This document shows positions 46,862 through 54,766 of a stretch of DNA of 64,000 bases, one piece after another. The position numbers and the translations under genes were made by a program. This DNA is from Pseudomonas fluorescens. GTDB taxonomy: Bacteria > Pseudomonadota > Gammaproteobacteria > Pseudomonadales > Pseudomonadaceae. How positions within the stretch are numbered: the stretch's first letter is position 1; each line of letters opens with the position of its first letter. A model generated the notes under the pieces. That model saw only the letters and a list, made by a program, of their open reading frames with translations. It was not told the DNA's origin and ran no database searches. Where the stretch lies: contig NZ_CABVHJ010000001.1 of the NCBI RefSeq assembly GCF_902497745.1, positions 416,388 through 480,387 of the forward strand, given 5' to 3'.

Positions 46862-47184
46862 ACCGAAACCAACTCTATGTATCTAAATTTCTTGCGAGCG
46901 GCATTCGTTGCCTCTATCTCGGCTTGGAGCGTGCTCAAGGTGTGCGCCTCATGGATGAACAACTCAGTCGTTCCCTCAAACTCAATACCTACTCGCAAGG
47001 TGACCACCACTTTGGGACCGACCGATCCTGACACCTTTTGTTTTGCTACTGGCTTGCGACGCGATGGAGCTGAAGCAAAGCTCTCCTCCTGTCCCCCTGT
47101 AGGAACAGGCGATGAAACTGCTTCGGCAGATCCAAACAAGGCTTGACGCATTTCTTCTTCAGAAAGATTTGGGCACATGATCAA
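46846..47184 (-). CDS. Hypothetical accessory protein
   Basis: A 112-residue protein starting MIMCPNLSEEEMRQALFG (ATG 47184, or ATG 47178 two codons later). The first ~55 residues are low-complexity and basic (SRRKPVAKQK). The C-terminal half is a compact beta-alpha stretch (VVVTLRVGIEFEGTTELFI, then RYIELVSVKPAG). I recall similar small proteins from Pseudomonas plasmids and integrative elements, but no function can be assigned. It follows a frameshifted small gene with a 26-base overlap. Its 3' end is partly duplicated near 48940. Confidence 0.6.
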   Translation of the reverse strand: MIMCPNLSEEEMRQALFGSAEAVSSPVPTGGQEESFASAPSRRKPVAKQKVSGSVGPKVVVTLRVGIEFEGTTELFIHEAHTLSTLQAEIEATNAARKKFRYIELVSVKPAG

Positions 47185-47348
47185 TTGTCCAAGGAGTGTT
47201 TACGCCGGAGGGCTTACCAAGATCCCCCGCACGCCTTTCAACCGTTGTCAGTTGACCATGCCGAATATCGAAATCGGATGGAGATCTGCCTATCTCGATT
47301 TCAGCAGCTTCCTTTAAGGCGATTTGGAAATAGCACCCCGGTAAACAT
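47159..47348 (-). pseudogene. Small gene with a frameshift at its start
   Basis: On the minus strand a long coding-like frame ends at 47159 (segments IALKEAAEIEIGRSPSDFDI, GQLTTVERRAGDLGKPSG and a final DHVPKSF). It is open upstream to a stop at 47414-47416 but has no ATG, GTG or TTG. The only sensible start, ATG 47348, is out of frame and reaches a stop after 15 codons. A single-base indel in the first codons would explain this. The end overlaps the next gene start by 26 bases, as expected for tightly packed plasmid genes. Alternatively it is expressed by an unusual start codon. Family unknown. Confidence 0.5.
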
Positions 47349-47355
47349 AGATTTT

Positions 47356-47619
47356 CTATGGAAATTTCCGAATCTCGAACTGGTCGATTTCTGTGATCAG
47401 AAAAATTTGATCGTCACTTGATACGAAACGACCGGCGATCCCTTCAATAATCAAGCCTTTAAGCAAATCACCTTCCACCTTTCCGTTTGTTGGTACGAAC
47501 CGGCGTACGGCGGCATCCATGGACAGATAGGCACCAAACTCAAGCCTGGCGATTACGCTTCCATTACCGTCGTATACATCAAAAACACCGTTGGGAATTT
47601 CGTCTATTGTCATCTTCAT
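47356..47619 (-). CDS. Hypothetical small accessory protein
   Basis: An 87-residue acidic protein (MKMTIDEIPNGVFDVYDGNG start) with alternating beta-like segments (SVIARLEFGAYLSM, LIIEGIAGRFVSSDDQIFLI). No cysteines, signal or membrane segment is visible. The start lies 13 bases downstream of the pseudogene remnant in the same direction, and GAAGGAAATTCAGT supplies a plausible ribosome site. It belongs to the same string of small leftward genes and its role is unknown. Confidence 0.6.
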   Translation of the reverse strand: MKMTIDEIPNGVFDVYDGNGSVIARLEFGAYLSMDAAVRRFVPTNGKVEGDLLKGLIIEGIAGRFVSSDDQIFLITEIDQFEIRKFP

Positions 47620-47632
47620 ACTGAATTTCCTT

Positions 47633-47873
47633 CTACTGCCGATATTCCAAGCCGAACCTGGCGAGAACAGAGTTCACCTGTGCAGCCAAAGACTGCGCCG
47701 CCTGATCGTGGATCTGCTCGTATCTTCCAGCTGCGGCCTTCGCTCGTTTTTCGCCTCAACATTTCGACGCTCACGTGCTTTAGCCTGCACGTCTCCAGCC
47801 TCGATCCAATCTCGAAAAGCCTTTTAAGCAGCATCGTTTAAAGGCTTGAGTCGTCCGTTTTAATCGTTGCCAT
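47633..47873 (-). pseudogene. Broken small accessory gene (two frameshifts and a stop)
   Basis: Three reading frames must be joined to recover one protein. It starts at ATG 47873 (MATIKTDDS), moves to a second frame carrying KPLNDAA, a TAA, then KAFRDWIEAGDVQAKARERR, and then to a third frame reading KAAAGRYEQIHDQAAQSLAA and ending VLARFGLEYRQ at 47633. The product would be a ~78-residue helical, charged protein. At least two indels and one nonsense change make it non-functional. The continuous 72-codon frame from 47834 crosses these pieces in the wrong phase and is not the real gene. Confidence 0.65.
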
Positions 47874-47875
47874 AG

Positions 47876-48166
47876 TTATTTCCGTTGTGGCTGGCCGACG
47901 ATGCCGGTAGCACGAATTCGAGCAAAGGAATCATTCCCGACACGCAAAAGCGTTTTTCCCATGAGTTCTGCACCTTCTTCATCTACCAGATCAGCGTACG
48001 CCAACGCAGCCACAAAACCTTTGGCCATATGCCCGGCCTCATTTACTTCAGCCTCTGTGCTGGCTCCTTGGATGTAATTGAGTTGTCCTATCCAACTAGT
48101 TTTGACGCGATCATTCAAAAGCGGGAACTGCCTGTCCCATACATCCTGCAATGCCTTAATCGACAT
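47876..48166 (-). CDS. Hypothetical small accessory protein
   Basis: A 96-residue, largely helical, acidic protein (SIKALQDVWDRQFPLLNDRV start) with no recognised domain. It has an intact frame, ATG 48166 after GAAGGAAAAAAT, and ends 3 bases before the broken small gene, so it was probably cotranscribed with that gene. The composition is closer to chromosomal GC than the kinase cassette is, suggesting a different source. Function unknown. Confidence 0.62.
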   Translation of the reverse strand: MSIKALQDVWDRQFPLLNDRVKTSWIGQLNYIQGASTEAEVNEAGHMAKGFVAALAYADLVDEEGAELMGKTLLRVGNDSFARIRATGIVGQPQRK

Positions 48167-48256
48167 ACTATTTTTTCCTTCTTATCTGACCACGACAACC
48201 GTGCTCTGGTATTGCAGAAGACCCAGTGAAGGGCCTTGGCGTGCAGCGGATTTTTC

Positions 48257-48727
48257 CTATTCGCTTCGTAGCTGCAAATGAACTCTGCGCATCACTTCAC
48301 GAAGCACAACGCTTTCATCGCCGTAATGAAGGCCGTTTTTTAAGCGAGTTGCTAACCCTCGGGATGACTCACCTAGTGACCGATACCAGTCGTCTTGGGC
48401 CCCGACGTAGACCGCTGGCCTACCTTCGAACTGGTCGCCGGTGATGTCGATAACGATGCCTTCACACTCCAACCAGGCATGACCGGATCCACAGACCCAT
48501 TCAGCATGCACGCCCGAGTCGTTTAAGTATCGACCCAGTAGCTCTGAAATAACCCCACAGCAGTAAAGGAATATCTGCATATGAACCGGTAGCGTTCCAT
48601 CGCGCTTTTGCACATCAAGCGCTTCGCGGAAAGCACGGGCGACATTCAACAAATCCATGTTCTCATTCCATTGTGTTTCGATGGTTATCGCTTCAATCAG
48701 CTTTGGTTCGGTTTGTAGCGGCGGCAT
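48257..48727 (-). CDS. Hypothetical protein with a transglutaminase-like HAW motif
   Basis: A 156-residue protein. The segment EWVCGSGHAWLECEGIVIDI, followed by TGDQF, resembles the His and Asp part of transglutaminase/papain-like folds (as in lasso-peptide B2-type proteases), with candidate catalytic Cys residues in LYCCGVIS upstream and the Asp in VIDIT downstream. The order Cys, His, Asp fits that fold. This is a motif-level suggestion only. It is the first gene in the leftward string of small accessory genes; a promoter is expected in 48728-48780. No named family is claimed. Confidence 0.5.
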   Translation of the reverse strand: MPPLQTEPKLIEAITIETQWNENMDLLNVARAFREALDVQKRDGTLPVHMQIFLYCCGVISELLGRYLNDSGVHAEWVCGSGHAWLECEGIVIDITGDQFEGRPAVYVGAQDDWYRSLGESSRGLATRLKNGLHYGDESVVLREVMRRVHLQLRSE

Positions 48728-48839
48728 CGATACACGGCGAACCTAAATCCTCCAGCTACGGTCACCAAGTGTTACAGCTGGTCAAGTAGAGACTCGCTAC
48801 TGGAAAAACCCGTCATGCTGATAGGATGTCACTTCCTGG

Positions 48840-48955
48840 CCCGCAAGGAGCGCAGCGGAAGTTGTCATTCGTTACCCATCATAGATTCATCCAGCGAGCC
48901 AGGGAGCTGGCCCTAAGAATCCGCCGGAGATCACATTATCCCGCAGGCTTAGGGG
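48840..48955. repeat. Degenerate ~100-nt direct repeat, copy 2
   Basis: It carries the same 26-base core (48873-48898) as copy 1 and, on the minus strand, a matching remnant of a gene end (CCTGCGGGATAATG) and a start ATGACAACTTCCGCTGCGCT that stops after 23 codons. It lies between the subtilase gene end and the small accessory genes. No intact gene is attached to this copy. Confidence 0.75.
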
Positions 48956-48989
48956 ATACATACTGGAGAGGAATCACATCGAATGCTGA

Positions 48990-51422
48990 TCACCCTCGAT
49001 TCTGTAATCGAACGGCAGTCATTTTGGCCCTTTGCTGCTCCCTGACCACAGCCTGCTGATCTATTCGCGTCTGGATTTGGGTGTAGAGCTGAGCCCGCTC
49101 GTTGTCTCGGTCGGCCACCGTAACTACCAGCGAGTACTGTTCCTTTTCTGCGGCCGACGGATTCCAGTCACGATCTTGCCTGACTACGACCACAAACCAC
49201 TTCTCGCCAGGTTTTCCTTGTTTGAACGTCCAGCGAGAAGACTGAACCGTACCGTGGTTTCTCATTTGGGCGGGAATGTCGCGATTTGTATCCCTGGCTT
49301 CTTTGAGTACCTCCGTCGTCTTTTTCATCTCCTGGCTAAAGTGTTTCTGTACCTCCTCCAGCGAGGTACCTGTGACCAAGCGGTAATAAATCTGGGTAGC
49401 CAGATACTCAATCCGGGTAGTCCGGACTACTGGCGAGTAAGCCAGTGTTATTGAAAGCTCTCGCGTCCCTCGAGCGGAACGTAAATAGTCCTCCGGCAAC
49501 GGCAGTTCAAAGAATTGGCATCCGTCGTTTTCGATGGTTTCCTCTGACATCAACACCACGACATTATCGGAAGACCTGAAAAGATCAGCCTCACTCACCA
49601 CTCCATAGCCGGCCACATCCCTTTCTACGTCACGGTTCCAGGTGGCCTTCGCCTTCTTGTAGCTCTTTCGAAACTCCTCAGAAAACGTCGAGGTGACCGC
49701 ATCCGGCAGATAAGCCTGATTGACCAACATTGCGCGAAGCATGTTCGCTGACGCCGTTGGGTACGCGTTCAGCAGGCGCCCGGCTAGGTGAGTAATGTAC
49801 GGCGCCGCTAAGCTCGTTCCGCTGACCTCCTTAAAGACGGTATTCCCCCTCCACTGGTGGTTGAGCGTTAACACACCCAAACCCCGCATGTGTGGCGCCC
49901 ACTGCGCGTTTGCTTGCCTCATAGGACTGGCGAGATTGCCGCCGGCCGCAACGAGCTCGGGCTTGATCGCCCCTTTTACCGACGGGCCGTGCCGAGTGAA
50001 GGGAGATGGTTGGTTTTCCGATGCAGGTGAAAGGTGGTAAATCTCCGGATACTTCTGGCTATCAATCGTAGAGTTGTGTCGGGAGATGCTCCCCACCGTC
50101 AACACCATCATTGCAGGTGCGGGGTCGATGATGGCGCTCTGGGCAGCGATTAGGTACTCCGGGTACTCTTCGCGCCAACTGTTGGTTGGGACTGGTGGGG
50201 TTTCGGAGCCACAGAAATTGCCCGTAGAGACAACGAACAAGATGTTGTAGCGCCTGGAAAGGACATCCAGGATATAGGCTAGCCCTCTGACATGCGCACC
50301 ATCGTAGGGAGCATTATTGTTGCCCAGCGAGAGGTTGAAGATCCGGCAGCCGAGTTCGACGAAATGCTCTACAGCCTTCGTCAGCGACACCTCCAGTGTG
50401 AGCTCGTCGTAGACCGCATTACCTGTATGCGGACATTTCTTCATGACTTTTCCATTGAAGAGCCAGAACTCCGGCTTCCAGAAATTCGAGTTGTTACAAC
50501 CCTCCACGTCGCCATACAGGGCAACGCCGGCCACAGCGGTGCCGTGACCCGCTTCATCTGCATCCCCCTCTTCATCAACAAATGAGGCGCTCTCAGCCAT
50601 TGCCGGCTTCAGCAGGGGATGATTCCCGTTGATGCCGCTGTCTAGAATGCAGACGCGGGCTGCGTCATTAGGTGGTGGCGGGATGTTGAGAGGCAGCTCA
50701 TTGATGTCTCGGTTCAGCTGTTGAATGCTGATGCCAGTGGCTGGAATGAGGTCCACTAGGCGAACATCGCGCTGGTTAAGCAGCAACTGTGCTTGCTCCG
50801 GAGTGACCTCGACCCGGTACATGAGCAAGCTGTCCAGATTGATTCTGTCGAGCTTCTTGATGTGCTCGGCGGCTAGCCAGGTCTCGAAAGAGGTCGTGAG
50901 CTGAACACGACTTGGGTGATGCGCCACCTGGATAGGCCACAGTTCGACATCGAGCTTGAAGGTGGGGGTGTCTGGCAACCCAATATTCTTAAGAGCCCAA
51001 CTCTTCCGATCTTCTGCGGACCACGCATCAACACCTGCAATAGCCTCGAGAATCTGGCGATGGGTCAAGTTGGCGTCCATGACACCCAGATTTTGCAGAT
51101 GGGCGGTAAATTTGGCCAAACCTTCTTCGCTCGCGAACACTACGCAGAGTTGCTTGCCTTCTTGGCTGATAAACTCCAACCCATGCGTATTCAGGTTGGC
51201 GAAGGTCAATGCGCCCTCGTACTCCAGCTTTAGAACGTAAGGGGATTTGTCTGACGAGCCGATTTGTTTCTTGGCCAGCCCCTCCGCTGTGGCGAAGTAA
51301 CCGTTGAGCTTTTGACCGTGACCACGTCGATCTTCGCGAGTGACGAAGTGAGGGGAGCTTTTGGTCCGACGCGAGTTATCTAGAACTTCCCGTGCAATGC
51401 TCAGATGCTTGTAGGTCGCCAC
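48990..51422 (-). CDS. ietS: Subtilisin-like serine protease of an IetAS-type system
   Basis: An 810-residue S8 peptidase. The catalytic triad is visible as D261 (VCILDSGINGNHP), H293 (AGHGTAVAGV) and S537 (SGTSLAAP), with the oxyanion Asn at N402 (STGNFCG). There is no signal peptide, so it should act in the cytosol. The N-terminal ~250 residues are unassigned and the C-terminal ~220 form a beta-rich tail. It lies 25 bases downstream of an AAA ATPase gene. This pair is the IetAS arrangement, first described for plasmid incompatibility in Agrobacterium and later reported as an anti-phage defence. The ATPase presumably controls or feeds the protease; target unknown. Confidence 0.85.
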   Translation of the reverse strand: MATYKHLSIAREVLDNSRRTKSSPHFVTREDRRGHGQKLNGYFATAEGLAKKQIGSSDKSPYVLKLEYEGALTFANLNTHGLEFISQEGKQLCVVFASEEGLAKFTAHLQNLGVMDANLTHRQILEAIAGVDAWSAEDRKSWALKNIGLPDTPTFKLDVELWPIQVAHHPSRVQLTTSFETWLAAEHIKKLDRINLDSLLMYRVEVTPEQAQLLLNQRDVRLVDLIPATGISIQQLNRDINELPLNIPPPPNDAARVCILDSGINGNHPLLKPAMAESASFVDEEGDADEAGHGTAVAGVALYGDVEGCNNSNFWKPEFWLFNGKVMKKCPHTGNAVYDELTLEVSLTKAVEHFVELGCRIFNLSLGNNNAPYDGAHVRGLAYILDVLSRRYNILFVVSTGNFCGSETPPVPTNSWREEYPEYLIAAQSAIIDPAPAMMVLTVGSISRHNSTIDSQKYPEIYHLSPASENQPSPFTRHGPSVKGAIKPELVAAGGNLASPMRQANAQWAPHMRGLGVLTLNHQWRGNTVFKEVSGTSLAAPYITHLAGRLLNAYPTASANMLRAMLVNQAYLPDAVTSTFSEEFRKSYKKAKATWNRDVERDVAGYGVVSEADLFRSSDNVVVLMSEETIENDGCQFFELPLPEDYLRSARGTRELSITLAYSPVVRTTRIEYLATQIYYRLVTGTSLEEVQKHFSQEMKKTTEVLKEARDTNRDIPAQMRNHGTVQSSRWTFKQGKPGEKWFVVVVRQDRDWNPSAAEKEQYSLVVTVADRDNERAQLYTQIQTRIDQQAVVREQQRAKMTAVRLQNRG

Positions 51423-51447
51423 TGCTTCTTCCCTGAAGGTTTATGTT

Positions 51448-52434
51448 TTAGGACTTTCTGAGGTCCTCCCGAACAAGGGCGCTTTTTAGCTCCTTGATGG
51501 TCAGAAACTCTTGCTCTCGCAGGATCATCCGTTTGGCGGCGCGGCGGATAACCCGCTCGATATCCGCGCCGCTCTTACCTTTAAACTCCTTCAATACTTC
51601 TTTGTCGTCAATCTCGAATTGACGACGGATCCCTCGCAGTTTGAGCAACAAGATCTCCTTCAACTGCTTTTCATCCGGAAGCGGAAACTCGATCGACTCA
51701 TCGAATCGCCGCCAAATGGCAGAGTCTAAGATATTTTCATGGTTGGTAGCCGCCAGGATCAAACTAAGACCTTCGTATGAGTCCATCATCTGAAGGACCG
51801 CGTTCACAACACGTCTTAGTTCGCCATGGTCGCCACTATCACCACGCTCCTTACCGATTGCATCAAACTCATCGAAGAGAACAACAAACGGATGTTGGGC
51901 AATAAAATCGAAGACCTTACGTAGGTTGGCTGCCGTTTCGCCTAAGAAAGAGGACACCAATGCATCCAAGCGGACGATCGCCAAAGGTCGATCAAGTTCG
52001 AAGGCTACGACCTCTGCGGCTAGCGTCTTTCCGCAGCCGGGCGGGCCGAAGAAGATCACCTTGCCTGCGGGCTTCATGCCATAGCTGCGCAGCACATCAG
52101 CACGCCTGTTCTCCTCGAGGATTTCCTCCAATGCAGCAGAACTGCCGGGCGGGAGTATCACTTCATCAAGAGACCGCTTTGGAGTTCTTATATCAAGAAG
52201 TGGTAAACCACGCTCCTTGTCTACGGGTACGTCGTAGTGAACTCGAGACGCATTACTGGATGACTTGAGATTCAAATCGCTGCCGTAGAGGATTTGCTCC
52301 AGATCGTTAGCCAGAAGGTGATGCTGCTTCTGCCGCTCCTCCTCGATAACTGCTTTAGAGGCAAGACGAAACGCATCGGCATCGCCAGCGGTTCCTGCTC
52401 GGAACAACTGACGGAGAATTTTACCATTTGCCAT
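51448..52434 (-). CDS. ietA: AAA+ ATPase of an IetAS-type system
   Basis: A 328-residue AAA ATPase of the FtsH/Cdc48-like clade. Walker A is GPPGCGKT (130-137), the substrate pore-loop region lies near VSSFLGETAAN, Walker B is DEFD (188-191), and sensor and Arg-finger regions follow (AATNHENILDSAIWRRFDES). The first ~90 residues form a helical N-domain. ATG 52434 follows AGAAGGTGG and is preferred over the GTG codons just upstream. It is cotranscribed with the subtilase gene. Promoter elements should lie in 52435-52680, which otherwise holds no gene. Confidence 0.83.
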   Translation of the reverse strand: MANGKILRQLFRAGTAGDADAFRLASKAVIEEERQKQHHLLANDLEQILYGSDLNLKSSSNASRVHYDVPVDKERGLPLLDIRTPKRSLDEVILPPGSSAALEEILEENRRADVLRSYGMKPAGKVIFFGPPGCGKTLAAEVVAFELDRPLAIVRLDALVSSFLGETAANLRKVFDFIAQHPFVVLFDEFDAIGKERGDSGDHGELRRVVNAVLQMMDSYEGLSLILAATNHENILDSAIWRRFDESIEFPLPDEKQLKEILLLKLRGIRRQFEIDDKEVLKEFKGKSGADIERVIRRAAKRMILREQEFLTIKELKSALVREDLRKS

Positions 52435-52681
52435 AATCACCACCTTCTAAGTTATTGATTTACATACCCATATAGACTTTGACTCTCCTGTCACGACTAC
52501 ATAATTACCAATAACTTTTCTCGCATTTTGATTTTCATAATCAGGCACTCCATTCCCAATTCAACACCTGTAGACACACGTGCTAACACTTGGAGCCGGG
52601 CATTTGCATGGCGGCGTAGCCTAGTTCATGTGGGGGTGGTCTTAAATGGCCCCTCCCGAAATTCCGCCGAGCTGCAACCTG

Positions 52682-53272
52682 TCATCCCACCTCTCGACCG
52701 ATTGCAAGAGCCATCCAAGATGGCAATATCGACCGCACCGAGCTCAACGCATGCCAGTCGCTGGGAGTCAGCTGTTTACGCAGCGCTTCCATTACCTCAC
52801 CTATACGCCGCTCTCCCAACCAAGCCAAGGCTCGAATTACAGCACCGGCGGTCGTGGAACCAAGCGCTAACATCCAGTGGGGGGCGTGTCTGATCTCAGC
52901 CGTTACTTCTCCCACTTGAAGCGTCCGAGCGCGCCCATTGGTGAGAAACGCGTCCCCACGGGGCACCTGCGCCAACAGGCCCAGCATCTTTGCGGAACGC
53001 GCCCCATCAAGGACGATCTGTTCCTGATTTTTCGAGGCTAGAGCACTGACAACCTTGTCTATCGCTGGCGCTAGATACCTACCTTGATCGGTGATGGCCG
53101 CTAGGTAAAGCCCACGAGTCGCACGGATAAGCCGCCCAGCCTTCGCCAATCGTGACAGCGCCTGGTCTACGGCGGCCCGGCTTCCCAAGTGCAGAAACTC
53201 CTTGGCGCTCATCAAGCCGCCCTCAGGCAGACGTCGGCTGTGCTCTACGATCGATTCAGGGAGGGTCTTCAT
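52682..53272 (-). CDS. AbiEi/DUF6088-like antitoxin-type regulator (no toxin partner)
   Basis: A 196-residue protein with an N-terminal winged-helix (MSAKEFLHLGSRAAVDQALS, then RLAKAGRLIRATRGLYL) typical of AbiEi antitoxins, followed by the DUF6088 C-terminal region (ILDGA-like IVLDGARSAKMLGL, then FLTNGRARTLQVG). In type IV toxin-antitoxin loci an AbiEii nucleotidyltransferase toxin follows, but here only 246 non-coding bases and then ietA come next. It may be an orphan, or may have been recruited to regulate neighbours. ATG 53272 is preferred to an in-frame TTG at 53284. A perfect 9-base inverted repeat lies just upstream. Confidence 0.72.
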   Translation of the reverse strand: MKTLPESIVEHSRRLPEGGLMSAKEFLHLGSRAAVDQALSRLAKAGRLIRATRGLYLAAITDQGRYLAPAIDKVVSALASKNQEQIVLDGARSAKMLGLLAQVPRGDAFLTNGRARTLQVGEVTAEIRHAPHWMLALGSTTAGAVIRALAWLGERRIGEVMEALRKQLTPSDWHALSSVRSILPSWMALAIGREVG

Positions 53273-53301
53273 AGAAATAAGCAACTCTCGCGACTTTCTT
53301 T

Positions 53302-53333
53302 AATGTCAGAAGCTTGTATCTATATCTGACATT
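53302..53333. promoter_or_regulatory. Inverted-repeat operator upstream of the AbiEi-like gene
   Basis: AATGTCAGA (53302-53310) and TCTGACATT (53325-53333) form a perfect 9-base inverted repeat with a 14-base spacer, 30 bases upstream of the AbiEi-like start. AbiEi antitoxins bind inverted repeats at their own promoter, so autoregulation is likely. Confidence 0.6.
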
Positions 53334-53640
53334 GGTCAAGTACTGATCATTCCCGACCATAAATCGGCTCAAGGCGTCTGGAGCACTACGGCCGCCATAT
53401 GTTTGCGCTGACTCGGAATTGCCCTTAAGGCCGTGATGTCACTGACATAGAGCAACTCTCAAAACGTTGCAAGTCCGGGCGTTACGCCACTTTGGAAGTG
53501 CAGCAGTGAGCTGGCAATCGGATAAATTCGGCATAGACCTCGGCAAGAGTACGGCGGACGCAAACCCGCCTCTCACTCGATCTGCTATTGGCCCCACCAA
53601 GGCGGTTATCCAAGCCAAATCATAAAAGGTAGTGCATACC

Positions 53641-53692
53641 GTCATTTTGTCGCTATTATGCCGACAAGCAAGCAAAATGCCCTCAAAATGAC
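53641..53692. promoter_or_regulatory. Nested palindromes upstream of the RHH-HTH regulator gene
   Basis: An outer perfect repeat GTCATTTTG (53641-53649) / CAAAATGAC (53684-53692) encloses an inner TTGTCG (53647-53652) / CGACAA (53662-53667). The whole region ends 14 bases before the start codon of the next gene, a likely operator for the ribbon-helix-helix protein encoded there. The remaining ~300 bases to the left show nothing else. Confidence 0.6.
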
Positions 53693-53706
53693 AGCGAGTA
53701 TCGTCC

Positions 53707-54603
53707 ATGGCCAGATTAAGCGTTCGCGATTTTCCTGATAACTTGCACCAGCTGCTGCTACAGTCAGCTGCTAGGCATGAACGCTCGCTAGAGGGGGAAA
53801 CCCGGTTTGGTCTGGCGCGCTACCTTGAATCTCTCAAAGCGCCCGAGCCTGGGGCGGCCTCCTTGTGCGAATCCTGGCAGCGCTCTACAGGCCAGCGATT
53901 GCAAAAGCTATTTGCGCGCTTGCGCGAAGACAACGTTTTTTCCTGGAGCGAGCGCAGCGATTTGCCTCACTTGGCCTTGGCCTTGGGGGAACCGTCGCCG
54001 GCAACGCTAATGAACTGCATCGACGGTCGTGAAGCGCTGCCATTTGATTTGGCGAGACGTATTGCCGACCGCTACGGGTGCAGTCTGGAGTGGCTTATCA
54101 GTGGCTCTAGCTCTATGTTTCCATACCCAGAAATTGGCAAGGACTATCGCGAGTTTTTCGAGCCTGCTAGCAGAGGCACTGGTAACAATATCAAGCTGGT
54201 CCGACTTTGCCCCCCTGAGGATGCCGAAGGTAATTTAAGCCGGCATGACGGTACCTTACTGATGTTCAGATGCAAGGACGACAAACTAAGCATTGCCGCA
54301 GGGTATAGCGGGCGCTTTTATCTAAATGGTCGTATGGGTGGCGGTGGCCATAGCTGCCTAGAAGGTTTCGTCAACTTTCTTAATGAGAATCAAAACTTGC
54401 AGTTCAACGAATACAACTGTGAAGCGCCGATTGATGAATCTGCGATGTGGGACCACCACCCCAATTATTACCTTGATCTCAAGCACTGCAGTAAGGCGTC
54501 CTGGCTATACCCACTGCGCGCAGGTAAGTCGCCTTCCAGCATTGACTGGAAGCAGCAACACGCCTTTATGAGCCCAAAACAAAGCGATCAGCTGCTTTCA
54601 TAA
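53707..54603 (+). CDS. Fused ribbon-helix-helix / HTH regulator with unknown C-terminal domain
   Basis: A 298-residue protein in three parts. Residues 1 to about 40 (ARLSVRDFPDNLHQLLLQSA, then ARHERSLEGE) are a FitA-like Arc/ribbon-helix-helix domain. Residues ~45-130 contain an Xre-like helix-turn-helix (MNCIDGREALPFDLARRIAD). Residues ~140-298 form an unassigned domain with Gly-rich (GRMGGGGHS) and aromatic segments. FitA-type domains are usually antitoxins paired with PIN toxins, but no PIN gene is adjacent. It is transcribed opposite to tnsC, and nested palindromes precede it. A regulator of the island or of transposition is possible. Confidence 0.68.
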   Translation: MARLSVRDFPDNLHQLLLQSAARHERSLEGETRFGLARYLESLKAPEPGAASLCESWQRSTGQRLQKLFARLREDNVFSWSERSDLPHLALALGEPSPATLMNCIDGREALPFDLARRIADRYGCSLEWLISGSSSMFPYPEIGKDYREFFEPASRGTGNNIKLVRLCPPEDAEGNLSRHDGTLLMFRCKDDKLSIAAGYSGRFYLNGRMGGGGHSCLEGFVNFLNENQNLQFNEYNCEAPIDESAMWDHHPNYYLDLKHCSKASWLYPLRAGKSPSSIDWKQQHAFMSPKQSDQLLS

Positions 54604-54766
54604 TGTAAGGCTCGTCTGCTGCGCGCTGGCATAGCCGTTGAACTCGGCTGCCTGAGGGCTCAAAACGAATTGATGCTGATGGGCTAGGCCGCGCAAGTGT
54701 TGCCTGCGCTATGGCAGGCGACACCCTCGAGATAAAGCTCAGTGTGTGCGATTGCTTTCACAGCGC

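Noticed and set aside
47616..47834. A continuous 72-codon minus-strand frame as a gene
   Set aside because: The protein-like segments in this stretch lie in the other two frames, so the continuous frame is a by-product of frameshifts in a broken gene.
53439..53708. An 89-codon minus-strand frame upstream of the RHH-HTH gene
   Set aside because: It overlaps the nested palindromes and the start of the opposite gene, begins inside that gene and has no protein-like features.
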